Assembly: GCF_900105655.1 (NCBI RefSeq)
Contig: NZ_LT629787.1
Span: 1,922,001-1,986,000, forward strand
Direction: 5' to 3'
From: Halopseudomonas salegens
GTDB lineage: Bacteria; Pseudomonadota; Gammaproteobacteria; Pseudomonadales; Pseudomonadaceae
DNA length: 64,000 nucleotides
Position 1 is the stretch's first letter, and the number at the start of each line of letters is the position of its first letter. The translations under genes and the position numbers were made by a program. Under the pieces are notes generated by a model. It searched no databases. It was not told the DNA's origin and saw nothing but the letters and a program-made list of their open reading frames with translations. Shown piece by piece: positions 9,924-18,275 of the stretch.

Positions 9924-10742
9924 TCAGAGTTTGCGCAACACTACCTGATCAACCGGCGCCTGCTCACCGATTTCCAGGCGATTGGGGCGGATGCCTCGCT
10001 GAATCAACCCATCGTAAAAATGCTGCGACTGCGCACCGTGAACAACCACGCGCATGCTCCGATCGGTACGCAGCATGCGATTGAGCTGATCCAGCCAATC
10101 ATTGCTCAGATCACTCTCCCCGGCCTGCAAATCAAACGCAGGAACGGCAATATAGCCTTCGGATTGCATCTGTTTGATCAGCGTTGCCGGCGTGGGCAGC
10201 AAGGCATGCTGCAATGGAATTGCCGGCGTCAGCTGGTCAGTATGCAGATAGACCCGACGGTTGCCGCGCGTGATCGCATACAGACTTACAAAGTGCTGGG
10301 GCTCGGTATCCAGTCGCAAGGCGGCATAGAACTGGTTCTCCTCAGGGCCATACAGCCGGGAAAAATCAAATACCTGATTGGCCCAGATGCTGCTGCTGCC
10401 ACACTCACGTCCCTCACAGAAGTACAGCACGCTGTGCGGCAACTGCTGCAACTGATTTTTCGCCTGAAAAAAAGCTTCGCGCGCTGTATGGCCTTCCGGA
10501 ATCTGCTGGGTCAGCCTGATCAGCTCACCCTGCGTACGAACCTCGCGCTCAATACGCAGCTCGTTGTTGATGCGCCGAATGCTGCCCAGCACCACACTAT
10601 GTTCACCCTCGAGATGCTGTTTGTTGACGACAATGCTTGCCTGCGGGAAAGGCACCAGCAACAGGTCTTCCGGCAGTTCAGCCGCGTTTACCCCCGCCGC
10701 CAGGACACCAGTGACAACCGCAGTCAACAACAAAGGACGCAT
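9924..10742 (-). CDS. DUF4892 secreted protein
   Basis: A 272-residue exported protein with a Sec signal peptide (MRPLLLTAVVTGVLAAGVNA, cleavage after about residue 20). The DUF4892 signature is LYFCEGRECGSSSIWANQVF, with two cysteines that could form a disulfide in the periplasm. The C-terminal stretch, with MRVVVHGAQSQHFYDGLIQRG, resembles the end of an OmpA-like fold. I choose the ATG at 10742 because GGGAG precedes it. A second ATG 15 bases upstream is less well placed. Function is unknown. It converges tail-to-tail with the acylase gene only 13 bases away. Confidence 0.85.
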   Translation of the reverse strand: MRPLLLTAVVTGVLAAGVNAAELPEDLLLVPFPQASIVVNKQHLEGEHSVVLGSIRRINNELRIEREVRTQGELIRLTQQIPEGHTAREAFFQAKNQLQQLPHSVLYFCEGRECGSSSIWANQVFDFSRLYGPEENQFYAALRLDTEPQHFVSLYAITRGNRRVYLHTDQLTPAIPLQHALLPTPATLIKQMQSEGYIAVPAFDLQAGESDLSNDWLDQLNRMLRTDRSMRVVVHGAQSQHFYDGLIQRGIRPNRLEIGEQAPVDQVVLRKL

Positions 10743-10799
10743 GCGCTCTCCCATCATGCCAAAACAATAGGATCAGCCTTACCCAGCGCTATTCGCGGG

Positions 10800-11666
10800 T
10801 CAAGACAAATCGCTGAAAAAACTGTGAAGAAGGGTTGCAACCTCGGGGGCCTGCGCTTCCAGGTGAAGGTGGTGGCCACCATCCATTGCATGCACGCGGA
10901 TATGCTCGAATTGCCAGACGCGTTCGACGACAGCCGGATATTTGGCCATCACGCCCTGGTTGGCCAGCACCACACAGGCTGGCGCCCGAATGGCCTCGAT
11001 AAAGGCAATCGCATGTTGATTGGTAAAACGCAGCGGAGATGGCAAAAACAGCTGCGGATCGGTGCGCCAGGTCCAGCCGCCATGATCCGGCATCAAACCT
11101 CGCTCAACCAGGATGCCTACCGCCTCACGGGATATCGGGGTGTTGGCGCCCATCAAGCGTGCCTTGATGGCCTTCTCCACGCTATCGTAAATCGGCTTGC
11201 GCTTGTTCGCGGCCTGCAGACTGGCGGCGAAGTATTTGGCCATTTGTGCCGGCGCGTCGTCTGCCTCGGCCGTCACCGGCAACAATCCATCAATCATGCC
11301 TACACCCATGATCCGGTCCGGCAGGCTGCCGGCAAGAATGCCACTGATGATCGCACCCATGGAGTGCCCCAGCAGCGCAAACCTTTGCCAGCCCAGACTA
11401 TCCGCAACCTGCAATACGGTTGCTGCCTGCTGCCACAGGCTGTAACCCGCCGCCGGCAGGTGATCGGACAGACCATGCCCCGGCAGGTCCAGCGCGACTA
11501 TCTGCAGGCCCGGCATGCGCGCGGCGATCAGATCAAAGGTGGCGGCATTATCCAGCCAACCGTGCAGGGCAATGACCGGAACGCCATCGGCGGGGCCCCA
11601 GACCTTGGCGGCTACTTCAATATTCGGCAAATTGAACCGGACTTCATGACTCGTGGTTGCACTCAT
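10800..11666 (-). CDS. Alpha/beta hydrolase
   Basis: A 288-residue alpha/beta-fold hydrolase without a signal peptide. The oxyanion region is HGWLDNAATFD, the nucleophile elbow is GHSMG with Ser102, and a histidine in DGGHHLHLEA near residue 265 completes a triad. It begins 4 bases after the acyl-CoA ligase gene ends, so the two are almost certainly cotranscribed. Together they could free a fatty acid from an ester and activate it. In P. aeruginosa, lipase-like and AMP-ligase genes also lie near gpsA, which supports an old arrangement. The exact substrate cannot be read from the sequence. Confidence 0.9.
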   Translation of the reverse strand: MSATTSHEVRFNLPNIEVAAKVWGPADGVPVIALHGWLDNAATFDLIAARMPGLQIVALDLPGHGLSDHLPAAGYSLWQQAATVLQVADSLGWQRFALLGHSMGAIISGILAGSLPDRIMGVGMIDGLLPVTAEADDAPAQMAKYFAASLQAANKRKPIYDSVEKAIKARLMGANTPISREAVGILVERGLMPDHGGWTWRTDPQLFLPSPLRFTNQHAIAFIEAIRAPACVVLANQGVMAKYPAVVERVWQFEHIRVHAMDGGHHLHLEAQAPEVATLLHSFFSDLS

Positions 11667-11670
11667 GCAG

Positions 11671-13362
11671 TTACTCGTTGTTATGGCCGGCCCATACTAC
11701 CGGGCGACCGCTGACCGACCAGATGCTCAATCGGCTGGCATAAGCCGCCTCGATCACGGATCGGCGCAATTTCAGGGTAGGTGTCAGGTAGCCCTGCTCG
11801 ATTCGCCAGGGGTCGCTGACGACGACCAGACAGGACAAACGACTGCGCCGCGGCAGACTCTGGTTGATCTCTTCCAGCAGACCGCTCAACTCACGTTCGA
11901 TCTGTTCGCGATTATTGATCAAACGATCCTGTACCGGTGCTTTCAGGCGCAACAGAGCCAAGGGCAGCGGCAAATTGTTACCCAGGATGCACGCCTGATC
12001 AATCAATGGGTGCTCCTGAATGCGCAGTTCTATGGGTACCGGCATGACCCGCTGACTTTCACTGGTAACCAGCGCGTCCTGAATCCGGCCCAATACCCGC
12101 AAAAAACCTTCGTGATCCATCTCGACCAGATCACCGGTATGCAGAAACCCGTCAGCGTCCAGTGCTGCGGCCGTTTTTTGCGGATTTTTGTAATAGCCTT
12201 GCATCACAGCAGGACTGCGCACCAACAGCTCGCCTTCATCGCTCAGGCGGCACTCGACCCCCGGATTGGGCAGGCCAACCCACCCCGGCCGATAACGCTT
12301 GGGGCGGCCCAGATGCGAATAGCCGACATTCTCGGTCAGGCCATACCCTTCGGCGACCCCGACCCCCAACTGACGAAAAAACTGAATCAGGCCGATACTG
12401 GCCGGTGCGCCGCCGCTCACCAGGTAGCGTACATCGGCCATGCCCAGACGCCGGAGGATGCGCCCGGCAACCCGGTGGCGCAGAAAAGGTATGCGCATCA
12501 GCGTGCGCAACACACCCGGTGAAACCTTCTTTTCCACCCCCTGGCGCAAGACATCCAGAATGCGAGGAACGACAAACAACAGCGTCGGCCGGGCCTGCTT
12601 CAGATCACGCATGAAGGTGCAGCCTCTTGCTGCAAAATGTACCCTTATACCGGCGATCATCGAGGTAATTTCCATCACCTGACGCTCATAGATATGGCTC
12701 AGTGAGAGAAACGAAAACAAGCGATCGTCAGCGGTAATATTGAACAGACGCAGGTTGTTGCGGCCGACAAAGGCCAGATTGGCGAAACTGAGCATCACCC
12801 CCTTGTAGACACCGGTCGTGCCCGAGGTAAAAATCACCGTAGCCGTCTGCTGCGGATCGGGTACCGGTGAACCGGCAACGGGAGTAGCGGAATCGACAAT
12901 ACTGGCCCAGGCGCGCAGGCAGCCGTCTTCACTGGCGGTCGGCAGACCAATACGCGGAATACCGGCTGGCAAGGCCTGACTGATGCTGGCCCACTCATTG
13001 ATTTCGCCGACAAACAACACCTGAACATCACCCTGGCGAATGATCTCGGCCATCGCTTCCGCATCCAGATTGGGGTGCACCGGCACGGAGATGTACCCGG
13101 CCATCCAGATGGCCAGATCGGCAACAAACCAGTGTGCCGAGTTTTTTGCCAGCAGGCCGATATGAGCTCTGTCGGACAGCCCCATCTCGAGCAAATAACC
13201 CGCCATCGCGCGCGCCTGGCGACCAACCTCGGCCCAGGTCAGGGTTTGAACATTACCCGCCACATCCGGCTGCAACAGCCAGGGCTGATCTGGATGGTTT
13301 TCTTCATGCGCATAGAAGGCGTGCAAGGGTGTTGCAGCCGCAGCCGGCCCCTTGTTCGACAT
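11671..13362 (-). CDS. Long-chain acyl-CoA synthetase-like AMP-forming ligase
   Basis: A 563-residue adenylate-forming enzyme. The P-loop is VIFTSGTTGVYKGVML. Later core motifs are SGGAPASIGL, VAEGYGLTEN and LHTGDLVEMDHEGFLRVLGR. It most resembles FadD/FAA-type fatty acid ligases that convert a fatty acid, ATP and CoA to acyl-CoA. The C-terminal region IKDAL-like hinge reads GRIQDALVTSESQRVMPVPI, with the catalytic-loop lysine less obvious than usual, so the acyl specificity is uncertain. It is the first gene of a two-gene operon with the alpha/beta hydrolase. A perfect 7-4-7 inverted repeat lies about 33 bases before its start. Confidence 0.9.
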   Translation of the reverse strand: MSNKGPAAAATPLHAFYAHEENHPDQPWLLQPDVAGNVQTLTWAEVGRQARAMAGYLLEMGLSDRAHIGLLAKNSAHWFVADLAIWMAGYISVPVHPNLDAEAMAEIIRQGDVQVLFVGEINEWASISQALPAGIPRIGLPTASEDGCLRAWASIVDSATPVAGSPVPDPQQTATVIFTSGTTGVYKGVMLSFANLAFVGRNNLRLFNITADDRLFSFLSLSHIYERQVMEITSMIAGIRVHFAARGCTFMRDLKQARPTLLFVVPRILDVLRQGVEKKVSPGVLRTLMRIPFLRHRVAGRILRRLGMADVRYLVSGGAPASIGLIQFFRQLGVGVAEGYGLTENVGYSHLGRPKRYRPGWVGLPNPGVECRLSDEGELLVRSPAVMQGYYKNPQKTAAALDADGFLHTGDLVEMDHEGFLRVLGRIQDALVTSESQRVMPVPIELRIQEHPLIDQACILGNNLPLPLALLRLKAPVQDRLINNREQIERELSGLLEEINQSLPRRSRLSCLVVVSDPWRIEQGYLTPTLKLRRSVIEAAYASRLSIWSVSGRPVVWAGHNNE

Positions 13363-13394
13363 GGTTACCTCAACTTTTTTATAGTTATTTCAAG

Positions 13395-13412
13395 GTGATA
13401 ACCGCTTATCAC
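13395..13412 (-). promoter_or_regulatory. Palindromic operator candidate before the acyl-CoA ligase
   Basis: A perfect inverted repeat GTGATAA-CCGC-TTATCAC lies 33-50 bases upstream of the ligase start codon. A second, shorter inverted repeat (TCACC...GGTGA, 13414-13429) adjoins it. The position suits a transcription-factor operator. Its protein is unknown. Confidence 0.45.
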
Positions 13413-13498
13413 ATCACCTGTACGGGTGACTAACTATCCCACGACGAGGTCTGCTAAACAAGCCAATGCTCACGCATTGATCCGGCGCCCGCAGCAGC

Positions 13499-13972
13499 TC
13501 AACGACGAAGCTCGGCCGGCGCCTGCAAACTCAGGAGTTCGGCCACCCCGGCGGCGGCAAAATCCAGCTGCAGACAGGCCAGTGATGCCGTCGCCATGGG
13601 ATAATGCCCCTGCCGGTTTCCCTCCACCAGCAAGCTGATCAATTGACTGACCAGGGGTTGATGACTGACCAGCAACAGCTCTTTTTCGCTGCGTTCGGCA
13701 AGAAAATCCAGCACGGCCATGGGCGCATCATCCGGAGTCAGCCAGGGGACTGTTGCTACCGCCCGGCGGTATCCGATGACATCCACAACTTCCGCAGCCG
13801 TCTGCTGCGCGCGGGTATAGGGGCTGGCCAGAATCGCCTCCAGCGGTTGATCGATCAACTCGATCGCCATCTCCCTGACTTCCTGATGACCGCGGGCGGT
13901 CAGCGTTCGTTGCGGGTCACTATCGGCCATGGCATGGGCCTGACCGTGTCGCATGATCCAGAGCTTCATCAC
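13499..13972 (-). CDS. sixA: Phosphohistidine phosphatase SixA
   Basis: A 157-residue histidine-phosphatase superfamily protein. The catalytic RHG motif is in [16 protein letters not shown] (His9). The second conserved arginine lies in [15 protein letters not shown], and the second catalytic histidine lies in [12 protein letters not shown]. SixA removes phosphate from phosphohistidine proteins, in E. coli from ArcB and the nitrogen phosphotransferase NPr. It overlaps the end of gpsA by 4 bases, so it is translationally coupled to it. This pairing is common in gammaproteobacteria and does not by itself point to a shared pathway. Confidence 0.93.
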   Translation of the reverse strand: MMKLWIMRHGQAHAMADSDPQRTLTARGHQEVREMAIELIDQPLEAILASPYTRAQQTAAEVVDVIGYRRAVATVPWLTPDDAPMAVLDFLAERSEKELLLVSHQPLVSQLISLLVEGNRQGHYPMATASLACLQLDFAAAGVAELLSLQAPAELRR

Positions 13973-15012
13973 ACCCCCTCCAACGGCGTGCAGGCCATAA
14001 AGGCCGCGAATTCAACATCCTGCTTTTGCTCGGCACTCATCAATCTGCCGATAACCTTGTCCAGCGGCTGCTGTTCGAACAGAATCGCATGCAAGCCGGC
14101 CACCAATGGCATGTACACGCCTTCGGCATCGGCTTTCTGCTTGAGCACCCGCAAGGTATTCACCCCTTCTGCTACCTGCCCCAGGCTGGCGACAGCCTCA
14201 TCCAGCGACTTGCCTTCCCCCAGCGCAAAACCCACCCGATAATTGCGTGACTTGGGAGACATGCAGGTAACGATCAGATCACCCACCCCGGCCAGGCCCA
14301 GAAATGTCAGCGGGTTGGCGCCCATATGTACCGCAAACCGGGTCATTTCAGCCAAAGCGCGGGTAATCAGCATGCTTTTGGTGTTTTCGCCCATACCCAG
14401 TGCTGCCGCCATCCCGGCAATAATTGCGTAGACATTTTTTAGCGCCCCACCCAACTCCACCCCGTAACGATCCAGGCTGGCATAGACCCGCAGTTTTGAA
14501 CCTCCCAGCACATCCTGAACTGCCTGGCACAGCGCCTCGTCAGGGCTTGCCACCACTGTCGCCGTCAAGGCCCCTTCCGCCATTTCGCGGGCCAGATTGG
14601 GGCCTGACAACACAGCGACGCGGGCTTTGGGGGCCGCTTCTTCGATGATGTCGCTCATCAGCACGAAACCCGGCAGCTGGATCCCCTTGGTAGTGCTGAC
14701 GACAATGCGGTCAGCCAGCAACGGGCCTATCTGTGCCAACACACTGCGCAGCGCACTGCTGGGAATAGCCAGGAAAATCACCGGGGCCTGCTCCACAGCC
14801 TGCAACAGGTCAGTGGTTACCCTCAGTTTGCTGTCCAGCTCAATACCCGGCAAATAGCGCGTATTGCTGTGCTGCTGGCTGATTTCTTCGGCGACTGCGG
14901 CATCGCGTAGCCACAGCGTGACCGGCACCCCGTCCGCGGCCATCAGATTGGCCAGCGTGGTACCAAAACTGCCGCCACCCAACACGGCGACCGGGCCCCT
15001 GGAATTGCTCAT
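13969..15012 (-). CDS. gpsA: Glycerol-3-phosphate dehydrogenase [NAD(P)+]
   Basis: Reduces dihydroxyacetone phosphate to sn-glycerol-3-phosphate, the backbone precursor for phospholipids. It has 347 residues. The N-terminal Rossmann motif is [17 protein letters not shown]. The substrate domain carries [12 protein letters not shown] and [14 protein letters not shown] with the catalytic lysine, then [12 protein letters not shown] and [13 protein letters not shown]. It is the first gene of the gpsA-sixA operon and lies head-to-head with the TonB receptor gene. Its nearness to fabA-fabB fits the Pseudomonas order in this part of the chromosome. Confidence 0.96.
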   Translation of the reverse strand: MSNSRGPVAVLGGGSFGTTLANLMAADGVPVTLWLRDAAVAEEISQQHSNTRYLPGIELDSKLRVTTDLLQAVEQAPVIFLAIPSSALRSVLAQIGPLLADRIVVSTTKGIQLPGFVLMSDIIEEAAPKARVAVLSGPNLAREMAEGALTATVVASPDEALCQAVQDVLGGSKLRVYASLDRYGVELGGALKNVYAIIAGMAAALGMGENTKSMLITRALAEMTRFAVHMGANPLTFLGLAGVGDLIVTCMSPKSRNYRVGFALGEGKSLDEAVASLGQVAEGVNTLRVLKQKADAEGVYMPLVAGLHAILFEQQPLDKVIGRLMSAEQKQDVEFAAFMACTPLEGV

Positions 15013-15148
15013 CAGACATCCTTAACAATTGGCTTTACCGGGTCAGTATAAGCCGCTGATCCGGGGGCATGCGATGAGTCCGTGAAAAAAAACCAATGTC
15101 TAGGTAATATGCAGAAACAAGCCACTAACCTGACATCACACAAAAACA

Positions 15149-17335
15149 ATGTTGCCAAAAAAATCACTCGTCGCGGTTATCAGTCTCACCGCCAGCCTGC
15201 CATTGATGGCGCTGGATGACACTCTGAGTGAAGCAATGGATCTGCCCACCGTACTCAGTGCCACCCGCCTGAAACAGGCCCCAGCCGAAGTCCCCGGTAG
15301 CATGACCATACTGAATCGCCAGTTGATTCGTGCCAGCGGCGCCCGGGACATTCCCGAGCTGATGCGTCTGGTTCCCGGCATGAAGGTCGGTTATCGGAAC
15401 GGGCATATTGCCAACGTCAACTACCACGGCACCAACTTCAATGAAGCCCGGCGCATGCAGGTCCTGATTGATGGACGTTCGGTTTACCGCCCCGGTCTGG
15501 CCAATGTCGACTGGAGTGACATTCCACTGGCGATTGAAGACATCGAACGCATCGAAATCATGCGCGGGCCGAATACCGCGGCCTTCGGTGCCAATGCCCT
15601 GATGGGGGTGATCAATATCATTTCGACGCGCCCGGAGTTGAGCCAGGGCTCACGAGTCAAGATTACCCGTGGGCAGCGTGGTGTCGATGATTTTTATGCT
15701 CGTCAGGGCATAGCCTTTGGTAACACCTATGCGCGGCTGAGCCTGATCGGCAAGCAGGATGACGGTTTCGAGCTGGACGAAGACGGCAACGACTACCGTG
15801 ATGGTCGGCGACTGAATGCCGTCAATCTGCTGGGCAATACCGACATCAGCCCGACTCAGACACTGAGCTGGCAACTGGGCGCCAAAGAAGGCAGCAACCA
15901 ACGCGCCAACGACTACACCGAGATGGCCGAACCGAGCGATGACAGCTTCCTGCTTGATCGCTTGCTGGCAGAAGAACTCAGCAGTGATTCCGATATCCGC
16001 GCACGCGACTATTTCATTCAGTTGCACTGGAAGAACGAACTCAGCCCGGATCACCGGCTTGAGGTGAAGACTTACGCTCAACACATGGAGCGTCTGACCG
16101 AAACCCGCGCCTGCGACTCACCTATCGTCTTTTCACCGGAAATGCGCGAGTTATACCTGGTAGGCAATGTGTTCCCGCGCCGCATGAATTACATACTGCG
16201 CAACCGCAGTGGCATATGGGCTGATCCTGCCTACTATCGACCAACACTGGTCAACCGGGACGGCCTGCCTCCGGAATACCTGCAGCTCATTGAAGACATC
16301 ATTGACCAGCATGCCGCTGTCCGCAACGGCCCGCCAACCTGTTTCAATCTGAATGAAAACCTGCGTGAAACCCGTTTTGAAGTTGAACTGCAGAACACCG
16401 TGCAGATCACCTCGGATCTGCGTAGCGTCTTTGGCGTCAACCTGCGGCATGACCAGGCCAGCTCGCAGACGCTGTTTGGCGGACGGGTCAACAATACCAT
16501 TGGGCAGTTGTTCGGCAACCTGGAATACCGGATCAACCAGCGCTGGCTGTTGCATGCAGGTGCCATGGCGGAAGAAGATCAGCTGAGCGGCTTTTCGTTT
16601 TCACCGCGACTGGCAGCGCACTACTTTATGCGGCCGACGCATAGCCTGAGAGCGGTGTATTCCGAAGCGGTGCGCTCTCCCGACATGTACGAGAACAATG
16701 CCTACTGGACCTATCGCCCGAGCAACCTTGAAGGCGCACCTACCACGGGCGACACCTATTACGCCCTGGCTGAAGGACCGGGCGACCTCAAGCAGGAGCG
16801 CATGCGATCTGTTGAACTGGGGTATAACGGCCATTTCCATCACTCGGGCCTGAGCATCGACATCAAGCTGTTCTACGATGAAATTCGTGACATGATCAGC
16901 CAGCCGCTGCAAATCGTGAACTTCGTTCCGGACAACAGCAGCTTTGCTCGCTTCAAGGGCGGTGAAACCCAGGTTGACTGGCAGGCCAACCGCAACCATC
17001 GCCTGCGCGCAACCTATGCCTATGTAGACTTTACCGCCACCAACCGACTTGATCAGCGCCTGACCTCGCGGCACTCAGGCAGTGCCGGCTGGATCGCCAA
17101 CTGGAACAACCAGTTGGAAACCAGTGTGTTCTATTATGGCGCACAAAAGCTCAACGAGTTTCGTTTTGAGCGGCTGGACGCTCGTATCGCGACCAACTTC
17201 CGCCTGACTCGAGACAGCAACCTGGAACTGGCTATGGTCTGGCAACACCGACTGGATGACGAGCCACTGACACGGGATGACAACAACTTCAAGAACCAGA
17301 ATTACTACCAGTTGAGTGCAGAGCTCAACTTTTGA
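15149..17335 (+). CDS. TonB-dependent outer-membrane receptor
   Basis: A 728-residue TonB-dependent receptor. A signal peptide occupies residues 1-22. A TonB-box-like stretch (DLPTVLSATRL) follows, then the plug domain (about 45-155; MTILNRQLIRASGARDIPEL, IEDIERIEIMRGPNTAAFGANA) and a beta-barrel ending in a terminal aromatic residue (ELNF). The ligand is not evident. No Fur box or cobalamin riboswitch is visible upstream, so iron or B12 should not be assumed. The ribosome site is weak (A-rich). It is followed by a periplasmic binding-like protein and a hybrid kinase on the same strand, which suggests uptake linked to sensing. Confidence 0.92.
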   Translation: MLPKKSLVAVISLTASLPLMALDDTLSEAMDLPTVLSATRLKQAPAEVPGSMTILNRQLIRASGARDIPELMRLVPGMKVGYRNGHIANVNYHGTNFNEARRMQVLIDGRSVYRPGLANVDWSDIPLAIEDIERIEIMRGPNTAAFGANALMGVINIISTRPELSQGSRVKITRGQRGVDDFYARQGIAFGNTYARLSLIGKQDDGFELDEDGNDYRDGRRLNAVNLLGNTDISPTQTLSWQLGAKEGSNQRANDYTEMAEPSDDSFLLDRLLAEELSSDSDIRARDYFIQLHWKNELSPDHRLEVKTYAQHMERLTETRACDSPIVFSPEMRELYLVGNVFPRRMNYILRNRSGIWADPAYYRPTLVNRDGLPPEYLQLIEDIIDQHAAVRNGPPTCFNLNENLRETRFEVELQNTVQITSDLRSVFGVNLRHDQASSQTLFGGRVNNTIGQLFGNLEYRINQRWLLHAGAMAEEDQLSGFSFSPRLAAHYFMRPTHSLRAVYSEAVRSPDMYENNAYWTYRPSNLEGAPTTGDTYYALAEGPGDLKQERMRSVELGYNGHFHHSGLSIDIKLFYDEIRDMISQPLQIVNFVPDNSSFARFKGGETQVDWQANRNHRLRATYAYVDFTATNRLDQRLTSRHSGSAGWIANWNNQLETSVFYYGAQKLNEFRFERLDARIATNFRLTRDSNLELAMVWQHRLDDEPLTRDDNNFKNQNYYQLSAELNF

Positions 17336-17405
17336 GTTAAGCTGAGTAAACCTTCAGACAAGGACTGTCTTTCATGCGGTTAGACGCTCACGTCAGGACA
17401 TACTC

Positions 17406-18275
17406 ATGAATACAGCACGCAGAGCACTGCTGCTGATTCTGTTGTTGAGCGTCTGGCCCGCCTACAGCCAGACCCTCATCGTTATTCCTGCTGAAAGTCA
17501 GCTGACGCGTGAATTCATTGGCGGACTGGAAGCTGACTTACCACTCGGACCACTCAAGGTTGTCACCCTGGCCGAAGCCGAACTGACCAGCGCCCCCGAG
17601 CGCATCGTTACCCTCGGCCCGGATGCACTGGACTGGCGTCTTCAGCAAGCCAGTGACGTCCACACCCTCGCGCTCTATGTCAACCGTGGCCGGTTACCGC
17701 CTGATCGGCCGGATTGGCTCCAGGTGATGCTCTCCAGTCCACAACCCGTGCGCCAATTACGCCTGGCCAAAGCACTGGTACCCCGCGTGCAGCGTATCGG
17801 CCTGCTGTTCACCGACAAGAGTTCCGACCAGCTGCCAGCCTGGGACCCGGCGGCGGCGGACAGCGACCTGCGACTCATCAGCCGTGAATGGGAAACCGAC
17901 AACCCGATTACCCGCCCACTGACGGACTTGCTGGATAACTCGGATGTGCTGGTCGCGCTGGATGATTCAACCATCTGGAATGCCGATCAATTGAAAACCA
18001 TATTGTTGACCAGTTATGCCAGAAACCGGGTCATCATTGGCCCGGCGGCTCCCTTTGTAGATGCTGGCAGCCTGGGGACCACTTACAGCAGCGCAATGGA
18101 TATGGCACTCAGCGCCCGTCGGCGCTTCAGTCAGCCATGGCAGCCCGGGGCTGTCTTCTATCCCGACGAATTTTCCCTGCGAATCAATGCCCAGGTAGCC
18201 CGCTCTCTGAGCCTGCCGGTGCCTGACGAGGCGGCATTGCTCCAACATCTCAAGGCCGAGGAGGCAGTCCGGTGA
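17406..18275 (+). CDS. Periplasmic ABC substrate-binding-like protein
   Basis: A 289-residue exported protein: signal peptide residues 1-21 ending in WPAYS, then a two-lobed fold resembling the ABC substrate-binding family of COG2984/PF04392. Supporting stretches are LVPRVQRIGLLFTDKS and LLDNSDVLVALDDSTIWNAD, followed by YARNRVIIGPAAPFVDAG. No permease or ATPase gene is nearby, so it may work as a ligand-binding component for the sensor kinase and not for a transporter. Its stop overlaps the kinase GTG start by 4 bases, implying matched production. The ligand is unknown and the family assignment is moderately sure. Confidence 0.75.
   Translation: MNTARRALLLILLLSVWPAYSQTLIVIPAESQLTREFIGGLEADLPLGPLKVVTLAEAELTSAPERIVTLGPDALDWRLQQASDVHTLALYVNRGRLPPDRPDWLQVMLSSPQPVRQLRLAKALVPRVQRIGLLFTDKSSDQLPAWDPAAADSDLRLISREWETDNPITRPLTDLLDNSDVLVALDDSTIWNADQLKTILLTSYARNRVIIGPAAPFVDAGSLGTTYSSAMDMALSARRRFSQPWQPGAVFYPDEFSLRINAQVARSLSLPVPDEAALLQHLKAEEAVR

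Noticed and set aside
9795..11714. A 639-codon plus-strand frame across the DUF4892 and hydrolase genes
   Set aside because: It mirrors two real minus-strand genes with a signal peptide and a catalytic triad, and its product has no recognisable domain.
15061..15148. Possible cobalamin riboswitch (GCCACT-like string) before the TonB receptor
   Set aside because: Only a short string resembles a B12-box element. The gap is too small for the conserved core and shows no matching fold.
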